Part shown: positions 22,788-30,399 of the stretch, piece by piece
Layout of the letters: each line of letters opens with the position of its first letter
Position numbering within the stretch: the stretch's first letter is position 1
Source of the DNA: a virus
IMG/VR virus record: IMGVR_UViG_3300024231_000003
Location: 23,709 to 87,708 of that record
DNA: 64,000 nt
Reading direction: 5' to 3' (one strand)
Position numbers and translations under genes: made by a program
The notes under the pieces: generated by a model
The model's database searches: none
What the model saw: the letters and a program-made list of their open reading frames with translations, nothing else
What the model was told of the DNA's origin: nothing

Positions 22788-24113
22788 TTATTCGTATTCT
22801 ATACAATCCTGTAACATACTGTTAACTTCTCTATACTTGTCGAATAACTCTTGTTCAGTTGCACCAGTTAAATCAAAGTTTACGTTGAATGCCTTGTTTT
22901 GTAAATTTTGCCATTTTGGAATAAAAGCTCCAACCTCTAATCCAACATTTTGCGCATTAAAGTATTTACTTACTTTGTCTAGGTTATGCAACGCTTTAAT
23001 CTTTCCAGGCTTTAATAAAGCACAGCCCCAGAGTAAATTATTTTTAATGACAAGAGGTTCTCCTTTAACAAAATTGGTAATAATGTTATTGTCATTAACA
23101 CTGTCTAGGATATTAACAAATTGTCCAGGTCTTGGATTTAAGTCAATAGCAATAATTTTACCATCATCGCAGGTATGAAAGTCTGGGCCAGCAAAGAACA
23201 TTTCTTTAACTTTTAAATGATCCACTAATGTTTGTAAGTATTCAATAGAAGCTTCTTCTATTTCTTTACCAACTTCACTAGCATTGGCAATCCATACACA
23301 TCTATCTCTAACAATGTCACTAGATTCACTAATTGAGTGACTTGAAATAGGATCATCCTGTGGATCCATTACATCGCCATATTTAATTTTACTATTCTTT
23401 ACATAGAACTCAATATGTACTTTTCCGTTCTTAACGTATCCTATAGGGGAAACAGTAGGCATTGAACTCCAATGGTACTCTTGAAACATAATTCTACAAG
23501 CCTTGTTGTTGAACTTCTTAAGGTATATTCCTTGTCCATTAAGTTCAAAAAACTTATTGTGTGATTCCTTGTCTTTTAGGTGTTTTAGGAAATGATGCCT
23601 ATTGTTCCAACGTCTGTATTCCACTGAAGGAGCACTATTGTCATCACCAGGAAAGAATACATTACTTCCTGTACCAATATCTGGTTTACTAAACACTTGT
23701 TTATTTTTAAAGATACTTAGTTGACTATGGGTTCTAGGTGTTATACTTTTTGGTGTATACTTTTCTAAACCAATTGTTCTACAAAAGTCATCCATTAACT
23801 GTTTATTACTTAATATCTCAGCCGCAAAAGGTGTTAAGTTGTTAATGCCATAATAGCTCTCCAGTTGAGAAGCAACAGGCAATAAGTTTTCACTTACACA
23901 CAGTACTTTATCACAGTTGGGAATATCTTTTACAATTTCTGCTATATTGAATAACTTTGAAATTACAAGAGTATTAGCCATTTTTACATATTTTTTAGAT
24001 TCATTAGGTTTATTATCAGTGATAAGGATAACATTATCATCTTTATATGCAGACAATAAACCTTCTGATTTATTTAGGCTTCTTTCGTGTGATAGAATTA
24101 CAATATTCATCAT
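22788..24113 (-). CDS. ATP-grasp ligase-like protein
   Basis: 441 aa. The three-part ATP-grasp layout is visible: an N-terminal Rossmann-like region (MNIVILSHERS), a nucleotide-binding loop KPDIGTGSNVF, and the Mg-binding DLNPRPG motif near residue 350 (A-I-D-L-N-P-R). ATP-grasp ligases join a carboxylate to an amine through an acyl phosphate, for example in peptide bond formation on small molecules. ATG 24113 follows AAGGA and overlaps the upstream hydrolase stop. Substrate unknown. Confidence 0.78.
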   Translation of the reverse strand: MMNIVILSHERSLNKSEGLLSAYKDDNVILITDNKPNESKKYVKMANTLVISKLFNIAEIVKDIPNCDKVLCVSENLLPVASQLESYYGINNLTPFAAEILSNKQLMDDFCRTIGLEKYTPKSITPRTHSQLSIFKNKQVFSKPDIGTGSNVFFPGDDNSAPSVEYRRWNNRHHFLKHLKDKESHNKFFELNGQGIYLKKFNNKACRIMFQEYHWSSMPTVSPIGYVKNGKVHIEFYVKNSKIKYGDVMDPQDDPISSHSISESSDIVRDRCVWIANASEVGKEIEEASIEYLQTLVDHLKVKEMFFAGPDFHTCDDGKIIAIDLNPRPGQFVNILDSVNDNNIITNFVKGEPLVIKNNLLWGCALLKPGKIKALHNLDKVSKYFNAQNVGLEVGAFIPKWQNLQNKAFNVNFDLTGATEQELFDKYREVNSMLQDCIEYE

Positions 24114-24871
24114 AAGTATGCTATTTCCTTTAATATCTGGTTTATACACATTATACTATACTTCTCATTACTTTGCAAGACAATTGTTTGGTTATTCTTT
24201 TCAGAGAAATGTTCAGCAAAGCTATGTGTATTAGGCTTTAGTGTATCAAATTCGCTGTTTGACAAAATCTTAGATGTTGTGTTATACTTAGTTATAAGTA
24301 TTTCTCTATTCTTATTTGGAATCATAAATCCGTGGTGTGTATTTGGTACTGTAGTACTTATGGGAGGCATCAAACAATGAGCCTCAAAATCATTATAGTT
24401 GTCACACCAATTATCATTTTTAGCTAAGAATACAGTAGTATTTACATAGTCATTAGACATTAACCTTGGAGTAAGTGCAATAATACCAGGATAAAAGCAA
24501 TAATTCTTAACAAAATGATTACTATGATATAGCCCAAGATAACCACCTAAGCTACTACCTATATGTACAATCTTATCGTATTGTGGCATCGTAAAATCAA
24601 ACATATCACTAAATGTACATTCATGCAAATCAATATAAGGTCCATGATCAATCCATCCTAGTGAATCAATACCAAATTTAGAAAAGTAATCAAGCAATCC
24701 TATATTATAACCTTTGGACAGAAACGTTTCAGCTAAACGTAGTTCATTACCGCCAATACCTCCACTGCCATGACTAATTAAAATAAGCACATCAGGGCTC
24801 TTACAATTATGAGGAATAAATATACTTATGTTATCACGTATTACAGATTTTGAAATTAAAAGATTAGACAT
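24110..24871 (-). CDS. Alpha/beta hydrolase (dienelactone hydrolase-like)
   Basis: 253 aa. The oxyanion-hole strand ILISHGSGG and the nucleophile elbow GSSLGGY mark an alpha/beta hydrolase, with NDNWCD as a likely acid region and THHGF as the catalytic His. It is probably esterase- or lactonase-like. It is co-translated with the downstream ATP-grasp gene through a 4-bp overlap. Its start overlaps the start of a gene on the plus strand. Confidence 0.75.
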   Translation of the reverse strand: MSNLLISKSVIRDNISIFIPHNCKSPDVLILISHGSGGIGGNELRLAETFLSKGYNIGLLDYFSKFGIDSLGWIDHGPYIDLHECTFSDMFDFTMPQYDKIVHIGSSLGGYLGLYHSNHFVKNYCFYPGIIALTPRLMSNDYVNTTVFLAKNDNWCDNYNDFEAHCLMPPISTTVPNTHHGFMIPNKNREILITKYNTTSKILSNSEFDTLKPNTHSFAEHFSEKNNQTIVLQSNEKYSIMCINQILKEIAYL

Positions 24872-25370
24872 GGATAATCTCCCTGATGAACTTTATACAT
24901 TTGCTGACACTTGTGCTGAACAAGGTATGCAAAATAATATAAGTGTTGCTGCAATGAAGATTGGCAAATGGGGAAATGAGGCATGGTGGTGTACCTGGGC
25001 TGACGGCAAAATTATTAGCATTAGCGGATGTCACCAAATGGACCAATACGAAAAAGGTTGTTGGCGTCTCATGGTAAGAACAGCCACACTTTTGGAATAC
25101 AGAGGCAGAGCACCTGGTAGCATACGTACTATTCGAACTGATTTCAATTGGGGTCATGTTTTGCCTTATCAAGTTAATTATGCAGTATTGCAAGGAGCAA
25201 CAAAGGTAGTTTTTACTACTAATAGTGATTCTGACGGAGATAAAAATAGTTTGCGTACAAATAGAGTAGTGCGTAAAGTTCTAGAACCACAAGGGCTAGT
25301 AAAGCTTGATGCACAGGATGTTGAAATATTTTATACCCGTCAAAATGTGTGGGAAATTATAATTTCCTAA
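24828..25370 (+). CDS. GNAT-like acetyltransferase (weak)
   Basis: 180 aa. The pattern of small residues and strands (WWCTWADGKIISISGC, then RTATLLEYRGRAPG and a C-terminal VLEPQGL...IFYTR) resembles the GNAT fold, with R-G-R-A-P-G at the expected acyl-CoA pyrophosphate loop. The call is tentative. ATG 24828 is used; ATG 24870 is an alternative that removes most of the 44-bp overlap with the divergent hydrolase gene. Confidence 0.5.
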   Translation: MLSRITDFEIKRLDMDNLPDELYTFADTCAEQGMQNNISVAAMKIGKWGNEAWWCTWADGKIISISGCHQMDQYEKGCWRLMVRTATLLEYRGRAPGSIRTIRTDFNWGHVLPYQVNYAVLQGATKVVFTTNSDSDGDKNSLRTNRVVRKVLEPQGLVKLDAQDVEIFYTRQNVWEIIIS

Positions 25371-25933
25371 TCAATAATTTGTATTGGGTCAATACTAATA
25401 TTATTAATATTTATTTCTTTGGGTTGTTCTAATATCCAGTCAATATAACTGGCAGCTTGCTCCATAGGTAATACTGTTCTTCCAGGATTCTTATGTGCTT
25501 TATTTTGCAGCGTACCAAAACTAATATGCGTTACTTTGGGTGCATTTTGCCAATTACCCATGATAGCAAGGCCATTGGACATTTCGTTTAGAGCTAATTT
25601 TTCATAGTGGTACAAGTTACCCTTACCACGCCTAACAGTATCAGTAGTAGAACCAACATTGATAATTCTTTTGTCAAAGCCACCTTCAGCTAACCATTTA
25701 TGCCATATAGTATGCAATAGCATAGATTGTTTAAAATAAAAGTTTGCATACATATTAATAAAAACGTCACAATCTTGTGATAACCGAGCTACTTGTTTAA
25801 TAGCACCATCATCATTAAAGTCGTATCCATTATCTCGACTAGCTGTTACTATTTCATGACCTCTAGCTTCCAACATAGGAACAAGATACCCAGTTAAGTC
25901 TTTGTCTCTATTACCTGTTATTAAAATTTTCAT
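25367..25933 (-). CDS. NAD(P)-dependent epimerase/short-chain dehydrogenase-like
   Basis: 188 aa. The Rossmann nucleotide loop is MKILITGNRDKDLTG, acidic DCDVFINMYANF follows, and INVGSTTD...YHYEKLAL gives the Ser and Y-x-x-x-K catalytic pair of SDR enzymes. It is short for an epimerase and closer to classical SDR length. ATG 25933 is preceded by AAGGAG with 6-bp spacing. It is convergent with the upstream-mapped GNAT-like gene (4-bp overlap of ends). Confidence 0.75.
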   Translation of the reverse strand: MKILITGNRDKDLTGYLVPMLEARGHEIVTASRDNGYDFNDDGAIKQVARLSQDCDVFINMYANFYFKQSMLLHTIWHKWLAEGGFDKRIINVGSTTDTVRRGKGNLYHYEKLALNEMSNGLAIMGNWQNAPKVTHISFGTLQNKAHKNPGRTVLPMEQAASYIDWILEQPKEININNISIDPIQIID

Positions 25934-25950
25934 ATTATACTCCTTGTATA

Positions 25951-25965
25951 TATTTATAATAAATA
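25951..25965. promoter_or_regulatory. Overlapping divergent late-promoter octamers
   Basis: On the minus strand an exact TATAAATA (25951-25958) precedes the SDR gene. On the plus strand AATAAATA (25958-25965) precedes the ferredoxin reductase gene. The two share one base, suggesting a compact bidirectional late promoter. Confidence 0.5.
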
Positions 25966-25992
25966 ACATAGTACTTAATTAGAAAGAAAATC

Positions 25993-26760
25993 ATGCCAAT
26001 TATTAAAGAAACAGTTTTAGAAGTAAAGCATTACACAGATAGATTATTCCATATTACAACTACCAGAGATCCTAGTATACGTTTTAGAGATGGTGAGTTT
26101 TTAATGATAGGAATTGAAGTAGATGGAAAGCCATTACTTAGAGCATATAGTGTAGCAAGTCCAAGCCATCAAGAGACTCTAGAGTTTTTTAGTATTAAAG
26201 TACCAGACGGTCCACTTACCAGTCGTTTACAACATATACAGGTAGGCGATGAATTTTTAGTGAATTCCAAAGCAGTTGGCACACTAGTAGCTGATAACTT
26301 AAAACCAGGACGTAACTTATATCTTATGGGCACAGGTACTGGAGTTGCACCATTTTTATCAGTAGCACGTGGATTCGAAGCATATGAAAATTATGATCGT
26401 GTTATATTGATGTGGGGTACACGAGAAGTTGCAGAACTCCCGTTCATTGAATACTTTGATAATCTCAATGAAGATGAAACTTATGGTGAATTAACAGAAG
26501 GTAAGTTCTTGTTCTACCCAACATGTACTCGTGAGGAATTTAAAAATCAAGGACGAGTAACAACTGCAATGTATGAAGGTAAAGTACAACAAGTATTAGG
26601 TCTAGAGCCATTTGATGCAGAACATGATCGTGTAATGATATGTGGATCTCAGGAAATGAATATGGAATTACGCAAGTATTTTATAGATGATATGGGTTGT
26701 ACTGAAGGGAACGCAAATCATCGAGGAGAATTTGTGTTAGAGAAGGCATTTGTAGGATGA
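25993..26760 (+). CDS. fpr: Ferredoxin/flavodoxin-NADP reductase (Fpr type)
   Basis: 255 aa, full length. FAD binding is shown by RAYSVASP, NADP binding by GTGTGVAPF and MICGSQEMN, and the C-terminus EFVLEKAFVG is of the bacterial Fpr type found in proteobacteria. The enzyme moves electrons between NADPH and ferredoxin or flavodoxin. In this genome the obvious users are radical SAM enzymes and ribonucleotide reductase activation (inference). A 4-bp overlap couples it to an oxygenase-like gene. Confidence 0.92.
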   Translation: MPIIKETVLEVKHYTDRLFHITTTRDPSIRFRDGEFLMIGIEVDGKPLLRAYSVASPSHQETLEFFSIKVPDGPLTSRLQHIQVGDEFLVNSKAVGTLVADNLKPGRNLYLMGTGTGVAPFLSVARGFEAYENYDRVILMWGTREVAELPFIEYFDNLNEDETYGELTEGKFLFYPTCTREEFKNQGRVTTAMYEGKVQQVLGLEPFDAEHDRVMICGSQEMNMELRKYFIDDMGCTEGNANHRGEFVLEKAFVG

Positions 26761-27524
26761 ACTATACTAAAGGTGTAAAGCAAGAAAAACAAAATATCAT
26801 AGATAGGTTCTCTCCAGCAAAAATATTAGAAAATGTACTAACAGATGAACAAGTACATGAATTGCTTTTATTTCAATTCCAAAATGCTGACCGTATTAAG
26901 TGGACAGCAACTAGCAGTAATATACAGCCATCAATAAACATTGTAAAAATGTTAGAGAAATTTGATTGGCTAAAGGATATAATAGCTAAAGAGATAGGTG
27001 ACTTTTGGGAAGGACAACATAGTGGTAATTACTTTATTACTACTCAGTTGCATGATGCTCATGCAGATCTATTAACTGAAAAAGAAACAGACGAAGATTG
27101 GGCGCAAGGCTTTATACCATACAAAAGCGCAGTAATTCCAATAATTATTACTGCTAGAGCAAAAGCATATACTGCATTTTTTAATCAAAGACATATTGGA
27201 CATAGTATAACACTGGATAGAGAGTTTGTCACATCGCAAGACGATAGTATGTACGAAATATCCAGAGACTATCCAGATTTTTATATGGGAGATGGCAGTG
27301 TTAGTACATTTGCTGATATTGAAAAGCACCCTAAATATATATTCCCTCATATACACCCTGAAAATAACAGAGGACTATCAATTGAAAATGTATTTGAATT
27401 TAAACCAGGAAACATAATGATATTTGATGCGTGTCAAATCCATGCAAGTTGCGTAACTACTGACCGTCCAAATTTCCATTGGTTAAAAAGCGGAATTAAT
27501 ATACAGTTTTATAAAAAGTTATAA
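26757..27524 (+). CDS. 2OG-Fe(II) oxygenase-like protein
   Basis: 255 aa. Candidate iron ligands are H102-x-D104 (LHDAHADLLT) and H229 (ACQIHASCV), spaced as in the double-stranded beta-helix oxygenases, with FEFKPGNIMIFD as the strand before the distal His. It is longer than the P4H-like members and carries an insertion (residues about 150-190). It is co-translated with ferredoxin reductase. Confidence 0.62.
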   Translation: MNYTKGVKQEKQNIIDRFSPAKILENVLTDEQVHELLLFQFQNADRIKWTATSSNIQPSINIVKMLEKFDWLKDIIAKEIGDFWEGQHSGNYFITTQLHDAHADLLTEKETDEDWAQGFIPYKSAVIPIIITARAKAYTAFFNQRHIGHSITLDREFVTSQDDSMYEISRDYPDFYMGDGSVSTFADIEKHPKYIFPHIHPENNRGLSIENVFEFKPGNIMIFDACQIHASCVTTDRPNFHWLKSGINIQFYKKL

Positions 27525-27527
27525 ATA
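27520..27527 (+). promoter_or_regulatory. Putative late promoter (exact TATAAATA)
   Basis: An exact late octamer overlapping the upstream stop codon and 5 bp before a folded leader (27533). Confidence 0.5.
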
Positions 27528-27532
27528 TATAC

Positions 27533-27614
27533 ACATGATACGATAGGTCAGTGACCAGGAATAGCAAATGCCTGAGAGTGGAATTAGTCAGCGGAATACC
27601 TTATCATATCATGT
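27533..27614 (+). promoter_or_regulatory. Structured 5' leader, riboswitch-like three-way fold
   Basis: ACATGATA (27533-27540) pairs with TATCATGT (27607-27614), and after a C-A mismatch GATAGGT (27542-27548) pairs with ACCTTATC (27598-27605) with one bulge, giving about 15 bp of closing helix. Inside are GGTC/GACC, CAGG/CCTG (27556-27574) and CTGA/TCAG alternatives and purine-rich single strands. The ribosome site AGGAG and ATG (27635) follow 12-20 nt later. I do not recognise the family. Confidence 0.6.
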
Positions 27615-27634
27615 AAAAGAAAATAGGAGAACGG

Positions 27635-27910
27635 ATGGGTATAATTGGCCATAATGACGATGATCAAAATAATTTAAGTGATTCTGAACCTAAAGGTAAA
27701 CTTATTATAGATATTACTGATATCTATGACAGAAGAACACGCAAGAAAAAAGAACTAGAATTTTACACCAAAGAGCTTGATAAAATGATGTTGAGATTAT
27801 CACTAATACAGCACGAAATTGGTGTAACAGAAACTATTATTACTATGATAGAGAATGAACAAATAGTAGATTTGAGAGAATCAATCAAAGAGAAGAGAAA
27901 TAAAGAATGA
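27635..27910 (+). CDS. Small coiled-coil-like phage protein
   Basis: 91 aa. Residues 30-90 are charged and heptad-like (KKKELEFYTKELDKMMLRL), predicting a helical coiled coil. No enzyme motif is visible. It is the first gene behind the structured leader at 27533 and overlaps the next gene by 4 bp. Function unknown. Confidence 0.65.
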   Translation: MGIIGHNDDDQNNLSDSEPKGKLIIDITDIYDRRTRKKKELEFYTKELDKMMLRLSLIQHEIGVTETIITMIENEQIVDLRESIKEKRNKE

Positions 27911-28671
27911 ATACATTGTATCTTGTATGTAGTCGCAGTTGCATAAATCAAATGGAAATACCATACTTACTTAATAACAGTCCTGATTTGCATGGTGAAA
28001 GCAAAGCTGGAGAACACTATGCAGGATACGAGCTTGATGGACAGCCTATTGATCATGAACCAGGAATACTTGGAAAAGTAAGAGTACATGATGATTATTG
28101 GAACTTGTCAGAAGAGGACTTTCAATATTATAACTTTGATGTAAGAAATGAATTAAACATTACTACTGATATGTTAGATAATCTACTTAACATTATTGAA
28201 GATAAAAGTATTGCAGTATTATTGCATGCACATAATTTAAACGATATATGGAAGTGGAGTAGAGACAAGCCAGTGATTGTAATTAACACAAAAATTGGTG
28301 ATTGGGAAGGCAACATTGAAACATGGGCTCCTAGGGAATATAATGTTCTAATGGAAGATGATAGAAATGCTAATTATAGTGGTACTGATCATGCGTGGCC
28401 AGGTTGTGAAGAGGTTGCCGCAGAATTTGTATCAAGAATGCATTTAGATAGCGAACTTGGTAGGGAACAAGCTGATAGATTAGTTACACAATCACAATGG
28501 ATGATAGCACCAGATATATACACACTATGGGATACAGTTGGTATTGCTCCACCTAGTAAAGAATGGATTGACGCATATTTGCAAGATTATACTGAGCACC
28601 AGGAATATAATCACGATTTATTAGTTGAGCTTAGAATAGCATATGACAATCATACTGGTAGATATGATTAA
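27907..28671 (+). CDS. Unknown protein, 254 aa
   Basis: Not recognised. It has an N-terminal strand with two Cys (YLVCSRSCI), a middle strand-helix pattern (SIAVLLHAHNL, KPVIVINTKIG) that suggests an alpha/beta fold, and a Trp-rich C-terminal half. No signal peptide or membrane segment. It overlaps the 27635 gene by 4 bp and the next gene by 8 bp. Confidence 0.6.
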   Translation: MNTLYLVCSRSCINQMEIPYLLNNSPDLHGESKAGEHYAGYELDGQPIDHEPGILGKVRVHDDYWNLSEEDFQYYNFDVRNELNITTDMLDNLLNIIEDKSIAVLLHAHNLNDIWKWSRDKPVIVINTKIGDWEGNIETWAPREYNVLMEDDRNANYSGTDHAWPGCEEVAAEFVSRMHLDSELGREQADRLVTQSQWMIAPDIYTLWDTVGIAPPSKEWIDAYLQDYTEHQEYNHDLLVELRIAYDNHTGRYD

Positions 28672-29008
28672 TTTTGATCTACCTATAAAAATATTTGTAT
28701 TTAAAGATGATAGTGAAGTCAAAGTATGCTTTAAAATATCTGATACATGTGTATTAAATAAATTTATTAGTATTGAAGATTTCCAGTATATTTGCAATAA
28801 CTGGCGTAATGGGGTAAATGGACTTGAAACTAATATGGGCAAAGTTTGGTGGGAACACAGAACCTCTGGGCCACGACCAAAATGTGAACCTGCAGATTTT
28901 GTATCAATTAACTTTAGTGATTGGAGTTTTAGAATAACAACTCTTGAAATGGAACAATTGGTACAGGAATTTAATAAACAGTTAATTGCAAAAAATCACT
29001 GGGATTAA
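28664..29008 (+). CDS. Unknown small protein, 114 aa
   Basis: Not recognised. Beta-rich N-terminus (IKIFVFKDDSEVKVCFKI) and an aromatic central segment (KVWWEHRTSG). ATG 28664 overlaps the preceding stop; ATG 28643 is an alternative. Co-transcribed with 27907-28671. Confidence 0.55.
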   Translation: MINFDLPIKIFVFKDDSEVKVCFKISDTCVLNKFISIEDFQYICNNWRNGVNGLETNMGKVWWEHRTSGPRPKCEPADFVSINFSDWSFRITTLEMEQLVQEFNKQLIAKNHWD

Positions 29009-29020
29009 CTAAATACTATT

Positions 29021-29512
29021 ATGCAAAACTTGCTTCAAAGATTAAATTTAATTAACTTGTTACTAGTAGTGTCATTATCAGTACTGCTATGTTCACATGT
29101 CTGGTTAATTAAATCATTTTCGCATTTAAGAAACGCTAATCCACTTCATAATTTAAGAGCTCACGCAGTTGAGCCTATTTTTGAAGGTGACAAAGCTATT
29201 AAATTTACTGGTACTTTTGATCGCCATATTAAATGTACATTACTAAATTTTGACCTAAATCTAGTAAACGACAAATCAAATGACTCACTTTTACTAGGAC
29301 CACAACATTTAATTCAATCACCACCTCCAGCAACTGGTCCAGGAGAAAATATTGCAATATCTTTTACTCTTAAGATGCCAGAAATGATGACAATAGGTTT
29401 ATGGAACACTAAATTTACAGGATACTATCAGTGTTCACATGGTATATTTAATGACTATAAAGTGGTAGTAGTAGAAGTTGAACCTTTTTTAATCCAACCA
29501 TTAACACCTTGA
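29021..29512 (+). CDS. Membrane-anchored protein of unknown function
   Basis: 163 aa. One strong N-terminal hydrophobic helix (LINLLLVVSLSVLLCSHVWLI) with few positive charges before it predicts a signal anchor, with the remainder probably in the periplasm. Two Cys (about residues 72 and 145) could pair there. A late-like CTAAATA lies just upstream (29009). Function unknown. Confidence 0.55.
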   Translation: MQNLLQRLNLINLLLVVSLSVLLCSHVWLIKSFSHLRNANPLHNLRAHAVEPIFEGDKAIKFTGTFDRHIKCTLLNFDLNLVNDKSNDSLLLGPQHLIQSPPPATGPGENIAISFTLKMPEMMTIGLWNTKFTGYYQCSHGIFNDYKVVVVEVEPFLIQPLTP

Positions 29513-29536
29513 CATACTGTCAGAATATGCTAATAT
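29509..29536 (+). promoter_or_regulatory. Sigma70-type promoter, distal of two before the clamp gene
   Basis: TTGACA, 16-bp spacer, TAATAT with TGC upstream. It begins within the end of the preceding gene. Confidence 0.65.
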
Positions 29537-29578
29537 ATAAGGACTTAGCATTTATTTAACATATAGTGAAAAAATATG

Positions 29579-29607
29579 TTGACATAATCTAAATATATCT
29601 ATATAAT
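29579..29607 (+). promoter_or_regulatory. Consensus sigma70 promoter of the clamp gene
   Basis: TTGACA, 17-bp spacer, TATAAT, about 32 bp before the clamp start. Tandem promoters here suggest strong early expression of replication genes. Confidence 0.8.
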
Positions 29608-29638
29608 AATATTATTAACATCTTTAAAGGAGATATGT

Positions 29639-30394
29639 ATGACTATGACTATAAGAGACGTAGTGCAAGACGTTGTCAAGCACACAGCGGGCTTAGGTTT
29701 TATTAATTGCGTCAAAGTTACTGGCGCTGAACAAGAAACAACACTAGACGCAATGGATAGTGATCGAACAGTTATTTTGCAAGCAAAATTGCATAATGAT
29801 GTGCCAGAATTTGCTGGTGAATTTGGCTTAGGAAATCTAGGCTTTTTAAGTGGCATTACTAACCTTGGTAACTATCAAGCAGATGATGCAACAATAGAAG
29901 TTAGTAAACGTGATCGCAATGGTGTATCTACACCAGACGCATTATTGTTTAAAGACGCAGAAGGCAATACAGACCAATATCGTTTTATGAGCAAGGAAAT
30001 TATTGACCAAACACTACAAACTGTAAAGTTTAAAGGTGCTGAATGGGACGTAACATTTGAGCCAACAAAAGCAAAAGTAAGTGAACTACAACAAGTAGCA
30101 GGCATTTACGGTGGTATTGAACCTAACTTTACTGTTAAGACAGAAAACGGTAATTTAATTGTAACTGTTGGCGCAAGCGATGGTAGCTATACAGGTAAGC
30201 GTACATTTGCACAAAATGTAAATGGCGAACTTAACGAAGGTTATGCATGGCCATTATCACAAGTACTAGCAATTTTAAAACTAGGAATGAGCGGAGCATG
30301 TGTAATGCAAATCTCAAAGCGTGGCGCACTAATGATTAGTGTAGACTCAGGCATTGGCAAATACGATTATATTCTTCCAGCATTAACGGTGTAA
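29639..30394 (+). CDS. DNA polymerase sliding clamp (T4 gp45-like)
   Basis: 251 aa. The two-domain beta layout of gp45 is recognisable: a first domain with the FLSGITNLG segment (like FLGILSLV in gp45) followed by ATIEVSKRD, then a second with LQQVAGIYGG...FTVKTENGNLIVTVG and a C-terminal KYDYILPAL. The clamp ties polymerase to DNA and in T4 also activates late transcription with the gp55 sigma factor, in keeping with the late octamers here. AAAGGAG lies 7 bp before the ATG. It starts the replication/DNA-modification operon. Confidence 0.85.
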   Translation: MTMTIRDVVQDVVKHTAGLGFINCVKVTGAEQETTLDAMDSDRTVILQAKLHNDVPEFAGEFGLGNLGFLSGITNLGNYQADDATIEVSKRDRNGVSTPDALLFKDAEGNTDQYRFMSKEIIDQTLQTVKFKGAEWDVTFEPTKAKVSELQQVAGIYGGIEPNFTVKTENGNLIVTVGASDGSYTGKRTFAQNVNGELNEGYAWPLSQVLAILKLGMSGACVMQISKRGALMISVDSGIGKYDYILPALTV

Positions 30395-30399
30395 ACATT

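Noticed and set aside
27571-27580. TPP-riboswitch-like CTGAGAG
   Set aside because: The rest of the TPP consensus (the ACCTGAT...AGGGA arm) is absent.
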